From an uncultured Lachnospiraceae bacterium (lineage in GTDB: Bacteria; Bacillota; Clostridia; Lachnospirales; Lachnospiraceae), in assembly GCA_946558465.1 (NCBI GenBank), contig CAMNTM010000004.1, forward strand, positions 1 to 64,000: a stretch of DNA of 64,000 nt, read 5' to 3'. Made by a program: the position numbers and the translations under genes. A model generated the notes under the pieces. That model ran no database searches, had not been told where the DNA came from, and worked only from the letters and a program-made list of their open reading frames with translations. Below, piece after piece: positions 8,975 to 17,447 of this stretch; positions within the stretch are counted from its first letter, which is position 1, and every line of letters starts with the position of its first letter.

Positions 8975-9014
8975 TAAAAATAAAGAGAGGCTATCTGTTT
9001 TTCTCCTCTCTTTA
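8975..9014 (-). terminator. Terminator of the histidine operon
   Basis: On the minus strand TAAAGAGAGG (plus 9005-9014) pairs with CCTCTCTTTA (plus 8981-8990) across a 14-base loop and is followed by TTTTTATT. It lies 67 bases after the hisIE stop. Confidence 0.75.
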
Positions 9015-9080
9015 CTCTATGCCTGTATATTGTCAGATATGCTTACCTGTCCTCTGTTTTTGCATGCGATATCCATACCT

Positions 9081-10364
9081 TTATCTGTCCGCCATCTCTT
9101 TAATAATGTCCTCCCAGCTGATTCCCTTTTCCACCATCAGCACCATCGCATGATAAAGAAAATCTGCCATTTCATACTTGATTTCCTCCGGGTTCGGATT
9201 TTTTGCGGCGATAATAATCTCTGCCGCCTCCTCTCCTACCTTTTTCAAAATCTTGTCAATTCCTTTTTCAAATAAATAATTAGTATAGGACCCTTCCTTC
9301 GGATGCTTCTGTCTGTCAGAAATTGTATCGTATACCGTCTCAAATATCTGCAGCGGATTTTTTTCATCAGAATCAGTCCCTGCAAGCGGCTGGTAGAAGC
9401 AGGTGGGATTGCCTGTGTGACAGGCGGCTCCTATCTGATCAACACAGGCGAGCAATGTATCATAATCACAGTCAATGGTCAGAGATTTTACGTATTGATA
9501 ATGTCCGCTCGTTTCTCCCTTTACCCAAAGGGTCTGACGGCTCCTGCTGTAATAGGTCATCCGCCCGCTTTTAATTGTATGATAAAATGCCTCCTCATTC
9601 ATGTAGGCAAGCATCAATACTTTCCTTGTTCTGTAATGCTGGACGATAACCGGAATCAAGCCCTCATCATTTGTTTTGAACTGTGAAAAGTCCATCATAC
9701 TTTCAAAGGAGGTCATTTTAATCCCTTCCGACGTGCATTGCTCCTTGAACGCGGCAATATCCATGTCTGTCTGGCTTACAAATTTTCCGGAAAGTCCCTT
9801 CACACCCGGACACTTCAGAATTTCAAAGAGCTCAGATATATCCATTGCATCCGTCAGAATTACACAGGGAATATCCGTAACATTCATTACGGAATTCAAA
9901 TCCAGACGATGCATAAATACAATCTCGCTGGTATAATCCCGGATTACATGCTGATGCTTGAACAATGCGTCAAAATCGTTTAAAGATACGGCAATCTTCT
10001 CCCTTCCAAAACGCTTTGCCGCTTCCTCTGTCATCCCCCAGCTGTCCGGCTTTGAAAAATTAATCAGCGCACGTTTGGCGCCCGCATACAAAATTTTTTT
10101 TACATCCTCAAGTTTTCTTATATTTCCTCCGGCAATCATAGGAATCCGGATAACCCGGCTGATCTTACGCATCAGGTCAATCGCTTCCTCATGTTCCTCA
10201 TCCGTATCAGACAAGTCAAAAATCAACAGCTCATCGGCGCCGTTATCACTATAGGTTTTTGCAAGCTCTATCACATCCTCACACAGAACCTCTCTGTCAT
10301 GAAACCATTTTACCGCCTTTTGTCCTGCGATAAATATGCAGGAAATAATCCTCTTGTAACCCAT
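9081..10364 (-). CDS. hisIE: HisIE bifunctional enzyme with a decayed HisF-like N-terminal domain
   Basis: A 427-residue protein with three domains. Residues 1-215 resemble HisF, the cyclase half of imidazole glycerol phosphate synthase (GADELLIFDLSD near 41; IPMIAGGNIRKLEDVKKIL near 73). However, the catalytic Asp of the CLDVKDG opening is missing (CIFIAGQ here) and the second Asp in the VAID strand is replaced. Residues 225-330 are the PRA-cyclohydrolase, with DCDYDTLL and the zinc cysteines of GAACHTGNPTCF. Residues 345-427 are the PRA-pyrophosphohydrolase, with KVGEEAAEIIIAA. Typical HisIE is 200-260 residues, so the extra domain is real. Steps 2 and 3 of histidine synthesis are supported; the first domain is probably non-catalytic. 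GGAG lies 14 bases from the ATG, which is long. Confidence 0.85.
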   Translation of the reverse strand: MGYKRIISCIFIAGQKAVKWFHDREVLCEDVIELAKTYSDNGADELLIFDLSDTDEEHEEAIDLMRKISRVIRIPMIAGGNIRKLEDVKKILYAGAKRALINFSKPDSWGMTEEAAKRFGREKIAVSLNDFDALFKHQHVIRDYTSEIVFMHRLDLNSVMNVTDIPCVILTDAMDISELFEILKCPGVKGLSGKFVSQTDMDIAAFKEQCTSEGIKMTSFESMMDFSQFKTNDEGLIPVIVQHYRTRKVLMLAYMNEEAFYHTIKSGRMTYYSRSRQTLWVKGETSGHYQYVKSLTIDCDYDTLLACVDQIGAACHTGNPTCFYQPLAGTDSDEKNPLQIFETVYDTISDRQKHPKEGSYTNYLFEKGIDKILKKVGEEAAEIIIAAKNPNPEEIKYEMADFLYHAMVLMVEKGISWEDIIKEMADR

Positions 10365-10391
10365 ATCTATAGTCTCTTCTCCTTTTGTATT

Positions 10392-10979
10392 TTACAGACT
10401 TCCTTTTGTCGTCCACGCTCCGTCAATACGTTCTTCCCTCATAACAGCCATATCAAGCGCCTTTCCGAAACCTTTAAAAAGTGCCTCCGCCATATGGTGG
10501 TTATTTCCGTCGGACAGAATCTTAAGATGAAGATTCATTCTGGCGCTGTAGGATACTGCATAGAAAAATTCCCGTATCATCTCTGTATCCATTGTCCCAA
10601 GCACCGGTACAGTAAATACGGCATCATATCTCAAATAGGGCCTTCCGGAAAGATCAACTGCACATAACGCGAGCGTCTCATCCATTGGAAGAATCATGTG
10701 TCCATACCGCTTAAGCCCTGCTTTATTTCCCACTGCCTCAAGAATAGCCCGGCCAAATACAATTCCTGTATCTTCGATAGTATGATGGCAGTCTACAGGG
10801 AGATCCCCTTCTGCTTTCACAGTTAAGTCAAAAAGTCCATGTCTTGCCATACCGTCAAGCATATGATCAAAAAAACCGATGCCTGTATCAATCTTTGTTT
10901 TTCCTGAACCGTCCAGATTTAGTGTTATAGTAATCCGGGTTTCTTTTGTCGTCCTTTCACAGGTTACTGTTCTTCCCAT
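10392..10979 (-). CDS. hisB: Imidazoleglycerol-phosphate dehydratase
   Basis: A 195-residue stand-alone HisB, which dehydrates imidazole glycerol phosphate to imidazole acetol phosphate (step 7 of histidine synthesis). The manganese-binding histidine motifs are present: GFFDHMLDGMARHGLFDL near residue 35, CHHTIEDTGIVFG near 63, and SDGNNHHMAEALFKGFG near 155. Length equals the monofunctional family. GGAGG lies eight bases before the ATG. It follows hisD by 39 bases and precedes hisIE by 27. Confidence 0.95.
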   Translation of the reverse strand: MGRTVTCERTTKETRITITLNLDGSGKTKIDTGIGFFDHMLDGMARHGLFDLTVKAEGDLPVDCHHTIEDTGIVFGRAILEAVGNKAGLKRYGHMILPMDETLALCAVDLSGRPYLRYDAVFTVPVLGTMDTEMIREFFYAVSYSARMNLHLKILSDGNNHHMAEALFKGFGKALDMAVMREERIDGAWTTKGSL

Positions 10980-11018
10980 ACCGGCCCCTCCTCTACCGAC
11001 TACATATAAAATAAAATA

Positions 11019-12311
11019 TTATTCCTCAAATCTTACTTTAATAGAATTCGCATGTGCAGTCAGATATTCTGCTTCTGCAAATGCTTCAATATCTCTGTGA
11101 ACTGCACAAAGCGCCTCCTTAGAATAAGCGATAATACTTGATTTTTTTATAAAATCATCCACCGAAAGCGGAGAAAAGAATTTAGCAGTGCCATTTGTCG
11201 GAAGCACATGATTCGGCCCCGCAAAATAATCTCCCAGAGGCTCGCTGGAATACTCTCCGATAAAAATGGCCCCTGCATTCTTAATTTTCATCATCACATC
11301 GTAGGGATTCTTTGTCTGAATCTCCAAGTGCTCGGAGGCAATCTCATTGGCTGTGCGTATCGCCTCATCCATAGTTTCTGCAATTAATATATATCCATAG
11401 TTATCCAGCGATTTTTGTATAATCTCTCCTCTGGACAGCCGGGCAGTAAATCGTTCGGCTTCCTCAGATACCTTTCTTGCCAGCTCTTCACTTGTGGTAA
11501 CAAGAATCGCCGATGCTAGTTCATCATGCTCTGCCTGAGACAAAAGATCTGCAGCAACAAATTTTGGATTTGCAGTCTCATCCGCGAGCACCAGGATCTC
11601 ACTGGGGCCTGCAACGGCATCAATGCTTACATGCCCATATACAGCCTTTTTTGCAAGGGCAACATAGATATTCCCCGGTCCTACAATCTTATCCACCTTT
11701 GGAATACTCTCGGTTCCATAAGCGAGAGCTGCGACTGCCTGGGCTCCGCCTGCCTTATAAATGACATGGACCCCCGCCTCATGAGCCGCCACAAGAGTTG
11801 TAGGCGTGATGCGTCCGTCCTTTCCCGGAGGTGTTGTCATGACGATCTCTTCTACGCCTGCAGCCTTTGCAGGCAGCACGTTCATAAGCACAGAGGACGG
11901 GTAAGCCGCCTTTCCTCCCGGTACATAGACACCTACCCTCTGAAGGGGAGTGATTTTTTGTCCCAGCATGGTACCGTCCGGCTTACTGTCAAACCAGCTG
12001 TACTGCCGCTGCTTTTCATGGTATATCCGGATGTTTTCAAGGGCTTTTCTCAGAACAGACAAAAACTTTGGCTCTGCCAGTTCATAAGCCTCCTGTATCT
12101 CCTCTTCTGTCACTCGAATATTCGAAGCATTGATTTCTGCCCCGTCAAATCTCTTCGTATAGGAGAATAAGGCCTCATCTCCCTTTTCCTTCACTTCCGC
12201 AAGAATTGCCGCCACACGTTTTTCATACTCGGTATATTGGCTGGGGCTCCGCCTTAGAAGCTCCTCCAGCAGATTTTTCCTCGTATCCTGATTAAGTCTC
12301 TGTATTCTCAT
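11019..12311 (-). CDS. hisD: Histidinol dehydrogenase
   Basis: A 430-residue zinc enzyme that oxidises histidinol to histidine in two NAD-dependent steps. Visible family segments are [20 protein letters not shown] near residue 127, [14 protein letters not shown] near 212, [14 protein letters not shown] near 229, the LLSQAEHDE zinc and catalytic region near 250, and [12 protein letters not shown] near 358. Length fits the family. GAGG lies nine bases upstream of the ATG. It is central in the minus-strand his operon, 74 bases after hisG. Confidence 0.96.
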   Translation of the reverse strand: MRIQRLNQDTRKNLLEELLRRSPSQYTEYEKRVAAILAEVKEKGDEALFSYTKRFDGAEINASNIRVTEEEIQEAYELAEPKFLSVLRKALENIRIYHEKQRQYSWFDSKPDGTMLGQKITPLQRVGVYVPGGKAAYPSSVLMNVLPAKAAGVEEIVMTTPPGKDGRITPTTLVAAHEAGVHVIYKAGGAQAVAALAYGTESIPKVDKIVGPGNIYVALAKKAVYGHVSIDAVAGPSEILVLADETANPKFVAADLLSQAEHDELASAILVTTSEELARKVSEEAERFTARLSRGEIIQKSLDNYGYILIAETMDEAIRTANEIASEHLEIQTKNPYDVMMKIKNAGAIFIGEYSSEPLGDYFAGPNHVLPTNGTAKFFSPLSVDDFIKKSSIIAYSKEALCAVHRDIEAFAEAEYLTAHANSIKVRFEE

Positions 12312-12385
12312 CTTTTTGCCACCTCTGTCTGCTCTTAATTTATCTCCGTATAGATATACTCCGCCCTCATCTTTAAGCTGTATTT

Positions 12386-13021
12386 TTAAAGCTGAGCCTG
12401 AAGCCTTGAGAGCAGGTCGTTGATACGTTCACTTTCCATGCGCATGCTTACCGGATTTACGATCATCCGGGCAGAAAGCGGACATACCTCCTCCAGTACA
12501 TCGAGTCCGTTTTCCCGCAGAGTTGAGCCGGTTTCCACAATATCTACAATCACCTCTGAAAGTCCTACGATAGGCGCCAGCTCAATAGAGCCGTTCAGCT
12601 TGATAAGCTCCACGGTCTGATGTCTTGTATTATAAAAATAATCCTTCGCAATATGAGGATATTTTGTGGCGACCCGTATCAGCTCACGATGCTTTAGATA
12701 GGAAGCAGCCTGCCGGTATCCGCAGACACACATACGGCATTTTCCAAACCCCAGGTCCAAAACCTCATGAACCTTGCGTCCCTCCTCAAGTATCGTATCT
12801 TTTCCCGCAACACCGATGTCCGCCGCACCATATTCCACATAGGTAGGCACGTCCGGTCCCTTAGAAAGGAAAAATCTAAGCTTTAATTCCTCATTGGTAA
12901 ATATCAGCTTCCTGGAATCCTTGTCGTGCATCTCTTCACAAGTAACTCCAATCTTCTCAAAAAGCTCCAGAGTCTGATTTGCAAGACGTCCTTTTCCCAG
13001 GGCAAATGTCAGATATCTCAT
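12386..13021 (-). CDS. hisG: ATP phosphoribosyltransferase, short catalytic form
   Basis: A 211-residue short-type HisG that makes N1-phosphoribosyl-ATP from ATP and PRPP, the committed and feedback-controlled step. [16 protein letters not shown] at the start, [12 protein letters not shown] near residue 68 and the PRPP loop in [15 protein letters not shown] near 160 are diagnostic. The C-terminal regulatory domain of long HisG is absent, so activity needs HisZ, encoded immediately upstream with a four-base overlap (ATGA). Confidence 0.95.
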   Translation of the reverse strand: MRYLTFALGKGRLANQTLELFEKIGVTCEEMHDKDSRKLIFTNEELKLRFFLSKGPDVPTYVEYGAADIGVAGKDTILEEGRKVHEVLDLGFGKCRMCVCGYRQAASYLKHRELIRVATKYPHIAKDYFYNTRHQTVELIKLNGSIELAPIVGLSEVIVDIVETGSTLRENGLDVLEEVCPLSARMIVNPVSMRMESERINDLLSRLQAQL

Positions 13022-14298
13022 ATTTCTGCTCCCATCTTACCGGCAGGCTGTTCTGCCTCTTTACTTATCTCTTTTTCTTCTCCGGTTATTAGATTAATCA
13101 TCCGGATATTTCCGCTCTTTCGTATATAAATCAGTGTTCCGGCATAATATTCCTTTCCATATTCTACATAATCCTCTAAGGATTTGTCCTCAGCTTTCTT
13201 GATCAGCTCTGTATTTTTAGCTTTGCTTCTGAAATCCTTCGCAAGAGCAACCGCTTTTTTAGTTTTCTCCCCGTCATACAAAATGATTGTATTCTTCCGG
13301 GTATAGATAATACGGATTTTCTGCCGCACCAGTGCATTCATCAGCTCATCAATGACGATGGCAAAGCCGATGGACGGCGAACTCTTCCCGAATTTCTCCA
13401 GAAGTCTGTCATAACGTCCGCCCTTTACAACGGCATCCCCTGTTCCGAATGTATAACCGCGGAAGATAATTCCTGTATAATATCCATAAACACCTGTCAT
13501 ACTCAAATCAAACGTTATATATTTCTCTACACCGTACATCCGCAGTGTATGGTAAATCTTTTCCAGGCGTTTCACCGCTTTAAGCCCCTTTGAATTCGGC
13601 GCAATATTTTTTGCCCGGACAAGAACCTCTATACCGCCCACAAGAGAACCAAGTGCGGCAAATGCTTCCCTAGAGCTTCTTTTTACCAGGATGCTGTCCA
13701 GATATTCTCCCGCTCCATAATAATTCCGGTTATTAATCAGCTCGATGACGCGCTCCGCAGACTCCTCGTCTAAGTCCGCATCCTCCAGAAGACTCTCGAA
13801 AAATTCCAGGTTTCCCACATTAAGCTGGAATTCCTTAAGTCCTACGGCAAGCATGGCCTCAACTGCCATTGACAGCATCTCTGCATCTGCTTCTACAGAG
13901 GCGTCTCCAATCATCTCTGCACCCATCTGTGTTACTTCTCTTAAACGACCCTGATAACTAGAATGGTTGACAAAGGTATTTCCGGTATAGCACAGACGGA
14001 TAGGAAGCGTCTCATCTCCGAACAAAGTTGCCGCCGCTCTTGCAACAGACGGCGTGATATCCGGACGCAGCGCAAGGGTATTTCCCTCCTTGTCAAAAAA
14101 TTTATACAAATCCTTTGACGGAATCGTTCCTATTTCCTTTCGAAACACATCAAAATATTCAAAGGTAGGTGTCTGAATATCATGATATCCATATAAATGA
14201 AGGGTTTTCTTAAGCCTTCCTTCCAGCGCCTGCTTTTTTCCGCATTCTACATTATATATATCTCTGACCCCTTCCGGAGTGTGAAGCAATTTTTTCAT
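13018..14298 (-). CDS. hisZ: ATP phosphoribosyltransferase regulatory subunit
   Basis: A 426-residue class II histidyl-tRNA-synthetase-like protein that lacks tRNA charging and forms a hetero-octamer with short HisG. Motif 2-like ALRPDITPSVARAAAT near residue 75 and VKGGRYDRLLEKFG near 286 are kept. The C-terminus (about 320-426) is a distinct Lys/Glu-rich segment instead of the anticodon-binding domain. It is the first gene of the his operon, 74 bases after a consensus promoter. The ATG has GGAGG 11 bases upstream, with a second out-of-frame ATG between them. I prefer HisZ to HisS because of the direct coupling to short HisG. Confidence 0.92.
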   Translation of the reverse strand: MKKLLHTPEGVRDIYNVECGKKQALEGRLKKTLHLYGYHDIQTPTFEYFDVFRKEIGTIPSKDLYKFFDKEGNTLALRPDITPSVARAAATLFGDETLPIRLCYTGNTFVNHSSYQGRLREVTQMGAEMIGDASVEADAEMLSMAVEAMLAVGLKEFQLNVGNLEFFESLLEDADLDEESAERVIELINNRNYYGAGEYLDSILVKRSSREAFAALGSLVGGIEVLVRAKNIAPNSKGLKAVKRLEKIYHTLRMYGVEKYITFDLSMTGVYGYYTGIIFRGYTFGTGDAVVKGGRYDRLLEKFGKSSPSIGFAIVIDELMNALVRQKIRIIYTRKNTIILYDGEKTKKAVALAKDFRSKAKNTELIKKAEDKSLEDYVEYGKEYYAGTLIYIRKSGNIRMINLITGEEKEISKEAEQPAGKMGAEI

Positions 14299-14378
14299 GC
14301 TTTTTCATGCCTCCTATTCCTTTTGAATACAATTTCGGAATCCGCACTTTATCGTGCTACTGTGGCAAATCCTATTGA

Positions 14379-14407
14379 ATTATACGCAGTTTCTCTTGAT
14401 TTGTCAA
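14379..14407 (-). promoter_or_regulatory. Consensus promoter of the histidine operon
   Basis: Minus-strand TTGACA (plus 14402-14407), exactly 17 bases, then TATAAT (plus 14379-14384): both hexamers are perfect. Transcription should start near 14372, leaving a leader of about 73 bases with a small GCAC/GTGC hairpin. That leader is too short for a T-box, so control is not by the usual Firmicute tRNA(His) riboswitch here. A GC-rich hairpin with arms AGCCGG and CCGGCT (14409-14432) lies directly upstream and may separate this unit from recU. Confidence 0.85.
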
Positions 14408-14437
14408 GAGCCGGAGCACTTCTGTACCGGCTTCCTT

Positions 14438-14971
14438 TTATTCCCGTATTTCCAGATCCAGATTCATTGCATCCAGATAAGGAACCTGACAGCCATTTTT
14501 CAGTTTCATAAAAAATCTTGGATCAAGCTCCGTAAAACGAATACTTTTCCTTCCGCCTGCCGCCGCCCGCTGCCAGAACTTAAGAAGCTCCTCAAACCGC
14601 ATATAATACAGTTCATCCCGGTGGGAAAAATAGATGAGAAGAAATGCTACGCCCTCCTGGCGTTCAAATGCCTTCATAAAATTTACCTGATGCTCATGGA
14701 CATTCTGAAGGGGAAAGGTATCTGCAACACACTCCTTTGCGTCAAAGCATACCGGAATTCCCTGTACAGCGCCGATATAATCTACCGTACTCCTTTTTTC
14801 AAAATAAGCCAGTGTAATCTGCCGGTGCTCTTTGTCCATTTTTACCGGTGTAATCGGCGTCGGTATCTTTTGAATCAGAGCCAGTCCCCGTTCCAGATAA
14901 TACTCATTTGTCCGGTTTACAATCTCCTCTAGTGTAGAACCTCTAAGGCCTCTTGAATTCCATGTTCCCAT
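14438..14971 (-). CDS. recU: Holliday junction resolvase RecU
   Basis: A 177-residue RecU family endonuclease that cuts four-way junctions during recombination and chromosome segregation in Firmicutes. It opens MGTWNSRGLRGSTLEE, matching the conserved RGxxLE segment. The nuclease core VDYIGAVQGIPVCFDAKEC (residues 64-82) carries the Asp and Asp-x-Lys metal-binding residues. QVNFMKAFERQEGVAFLLI near 96-114 is also typical. Its start overlaps the end of the pseudouridine synthase gene by 43 bases, and GGAG lies five bases before the ATG, so I keep this start. Confidence 0.9.
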   Translation of the reverse strand: MGTWNSRGLRGSTLEEIVNRTNEYYLERGLALIQKIPTPITPVKMDKEHRQITLAYFEKRSTVDYIGAVQGIPVCFDAKECVADTFPLQNVHEHQVNFMKAFERQEGVAFLLIYFSHRDELYYMRFEELLKFWQRAAAGGRKSIRFTELDPRFFMKLKNGCQVPYLDAMNLDLEIRE

Positions 14972-15948
14972 GTCTGCTCCTTAATCATCCTGTAAAATAT
15001 GTCCGGCACCTTTGCAAAAAAGGTTTTTCCGGATACTCCGTCAAGCGGTCCTGCAAGCTTTGGAAATACCATTTCATATGCATGAAGAAGCTGAGACGAA
15101 ATCCCGTACCTGCTTTTATAACCGTCGTTCCACTTACGGTCACCGTATTTATAATCACCCAGAACCGGATGCCGTTCTGATGCGAGATGTGCCCGAATCT
15201 GATGCGGACGTCCGGTAATCAGATGAACCTTCAAAAGCGTCATGTCTCTTGCGTATGCCACTGGAATATATTCCGTCTCAATAAACATACATTTTTCCGG
15301 TCCGCCGGCAGGTGCTTCTACGATCCGTACCTGGTTTGTCTGTACATCCTTTTTTAAGTATCCCTGGACGCAGGAGGGTTTTGTAATTCTTCCTTTCACA
15401 AAACAAAGATAATATTTCTTCAATGCTCTGTCATGAAAAAGAGACGACATGGCCTGCAGCCCGGCCAGACTCTTTCCGGCAGTAATCAGCCCGCTTGTAT
15501 TGCGGTCCAGACGGTTGCAGACAGAGGGACGAAAGGTAGAGAGCTCTTCTCTGGTAAGTTTTCCGCCTTCCAGGAGATATCCAATTACATATTCCACAGC
15601 CGAATTCTCGCCGGTTTCTGCCTTTTGGGACAGCATACCGGCCGGTTTATTTAAAATCAATACATGCCTGTCCTCATAGACTATCTTAAGACTGTCTGAG
15701 GATACATAGCGCTCCTCTTTTATTCTTTTCCCTGAAAATGCAGTAATGGTTTCCTCAGACAGAAAAAATTTTACACGGTCCCCTGTACTTAACTTTTCTG
15801 AACCAGAAACCTTTTTTCCGTTGAGAACAATGTTTTTTTTACGCAGCATCTTATATAAAAAGCCTGCGGGCGCATGCGGCATATATTTTTTCAGATATTT
15901 GTCAAAGCGCTGTCCGGATTCATTTTCTTTTATCACAATTTCCTTCAT
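14929..15948 (-). CDS. RluA-family pseudouridine synthase
   Basis: A 339-residue RNA pseudouridine synthase. An S4-like RNA-binding segment at the N-terminus (GQRFDKYLKKYMPHAPAGFLYKM read in parts, residues 12-60) precedes the catalytic domain. The active-site Asp lies in VCNRLDRNTSGL near residue 147. HQIRAHLASERHPVLGDYKYG near 251 is the second family motif. Which uridine in rRNA or tRNA is modified cannot be told. It runs into recU with a 43-base out-of-frame overlap. Confidence 0.88.
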   Translation of the reverse strand: MKEIVIKENESGQRFDKYLKKYMPHAPAGFLYKMLRKKNIVLNGKKVSGSEKLSTGDRVKFFLSEETITAFSGKRIKEERYVSSDSLKIVYEDRHVLILNKPAGMLSQKAETGENSAVEYVIGYLLEGGKLTREELSTFRPSVCNRLDRNTSGLITAGKSLAGLQAMSSLFHDRALKKYYLCFVKGRITKPSCVQGYLKKDVQTNQVRIVEAPAGGPEKCMFIETEYIPVAYARDMTLLKVHLITGRPHQIRAHLASERHPVLGDYKYGDRKWNDGYKSRYGISSQLLHAYEMVFPKLAGPLDGVSGKTFFAKVPDIFYRMIKEQTWEHGIQEALEVLH

Positions 15949-16015
15949 ATATCAAATCCCCTCATGGAGCTTTTTATAAAAACTAAAGGTTCCGGCCGGA
16001 CAAAAGACCTTCCCG

Positions 16016-16594
16016 TTACATGGACAGGGTAAGAATCAGAGCCTTCATGTTCGTCTCTCTTTTTCCCGGCTCCTTTTTTTCGACGGAAGCCATGCTGTTC
16101 AGTCCGTCTACCCTTGCCAGAAATGCTTTGTAATCGTGAAAAATCTTTACTGTCACCTTATCATAATGATTATTTTCGAGCGTTTCCTTTATATGCTCTG
16201 CACATTTAACCTCATTGGTCTTCGGATTCTCGGTGTATCCGCAGACCATATGCCCTGTTATGATAACGGCGCTAACCGGCATGACCTTTTCGCTACTTGT
16301 AATAATCAGATCATAGATGTCTATAAGAAGCGGTGCATGTGCTTTGATTTCTTCATATTTTTCCGGCAGAATTCCCTTATGAGGCGCCATCGTTATAAAT
16401 TCTGCAAGCATCTTTGATGCCGGCAGACATCCTAAAATCGCAAAAAGTGTAAAAAGGTTCAGCTTTGTCTTCGTCTGCACATACCCGAAGACAAGCAGTC
16501 CGATTACAATTCCGAATTCTGCCAGCGCACCTGCAAGATATCGGTTTTTTTGAGCTTTTATATGTCCGGGACGGCCCTTTTCGATCTTGTTCAT
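16016..16594 (-). CDS. Predicted membrane protein of unknown function
   Basis: I place the start at 16594 (192 residues, MNKIEKGRPGH) because GAGG lies eight bases before it. The frame continues nine codons further up without a site. Two adjacent hydrophobic helices (about residues 22-65) are followed by a soluble domain of about 120 residues with no motif I know. The latter includes VMPVSAVIITGHMVCGYTE and a Lys/Glu-rich tail. It follows the SDR gene by about 50 bases on the same strand. I assign no function. Confidence 0.6.
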   Translation of the reverse strand: MNKIEKGRPGHIKAQKNRYLAGALAEFGIVIGLLVFGYVQTKTKLNLFTLFAILGCLPASKMLAEFITMAPHKGILPEKYEEIKAHAPLLIDIYDLIITSSEKVMPVSAVIITGHMVCGYTENPKTNEVKCAEHIKETLENNHYDKVTVKIFHDYKAFLARVDGLNSMASVEKKEPGKRETNMKALILTLSM

Positions 16595-16643
16595 TTCTCT
16601 AACCTCGCTTTTTTGCTTCAAAGCCGCTTAAGCCTGTCTCTTC

Positions 16644-17408
16644 CTACACGGTTCTGTTGATTCTGTACATCAGACGGGAAGAAAGACTGCAGGGAATAAG
16701 CTTCGCCCCGATCCATGCTGCTTTCATAGCCCTTCCATATATAGAGACACTTTTTCCCTTTACACTGTCTAAAAGAGCCTGTTTCACTACAGCGCCTGTT
16801 TCTGCCCGGAACGCTTTCTTCGTACTTCCGGAATTTCCTCCTGTGTGCTTGAAAAATTCCGTATCCACCGGACCGGGACAAACGGAGGTCACAAAGCTCC
16901 CCTTCACTCCAAGCTCACACCTGAGTGCATGAGAAAAACTGTATACATACGCCTTTGAGGCTGCATAGACTGTGAATCCCGGCTGCGGGCAGAATGCTGC
17001 CGCTGAGGCCACCTGAATAATCCGGCTTCCCGACGATAAATACGGCAGACAGATGCAGGTAAGTCTTGTCAGAGCCCGGCAGTTTAGATCAATCATGCCA
17101 AGCTGGTCTGATACCGCAGTTTCTTCGATGCTTCCTATACGTCCGCAGCCGGCGGCATTGACAAGCATACGCACATCGGGACGGCTTGCCTCCAATTCTC
17201 TTGTGACACGCTCATAAACATAATCCCGCTTCAAATCACTGTCAAAGATACGTACGGGAACCGTAAGCTCTTCTTTAAGTTTTTCCAGTCTTTCGGTCCT
17301 TCTGGAAATCACCCACAGCTCGTCAAGATTCCGATACAGCCTGGGAATCTGTCTGGCAAATTCCCTTCCGATTCCGGAAGAGGCACCTGTTACAACCGCA
17401 ATTTTCAT
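16644..17408 (-). CDS. Short-chain dehydrogenase/reductase
   Basis: A 254-residue classical SDR, an NAD(P)-dependent oxidoreductase. The dinucleotide-binding motif TGASSGIG is at residues 8-15, the NAAG strand at about 84-87, the catalytic Ser in IIQVASAAA near 133 and the YAASK catalytic Tyr/Lys pair near 148. The PGPVDTEFF segment near 178 is typical of the DltE/YqjQ-like branch. The substrate cannot be inferred. GGAG lies eight bases before the ATG. It shares direction with the membrane protein downstream and YgiQ upstream. Confidence 0.85.
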   Translation of the reverse strand: MKIAVVTGASSGIGREFARQIPRLYRNLDELWVISRRTERLEKLKEELTVPVRIFDSDLKRDYVYERVTRELEASRPDVRMLVNAAGCGRIGSIEETAVSDQLGMIDLNCRALTRLTCICLPYLSSGSRIIQVASAAAFCPQPGFTVYAASKAYVYSFSHALRCELGVKGSFVTSVCPGPVDTEFFKHTGGNSGSTKKAFRAETGAVVKQALLDSVKGKSVSIYGRAMKAAWIGAKLIPCSLSSRLMYRINRTV

Positions 17409-17447
17409 ATATTCATCTCCTATTCTCCTGTCTCTGTCCTGTTTTAT

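Noticed and set aside
14299-14378. T-box riboswitch for the histidine operon
   Set aside because: The transcript leader is only about 73 bases and shows no T-box bulge or terminator/antiterminator pair.
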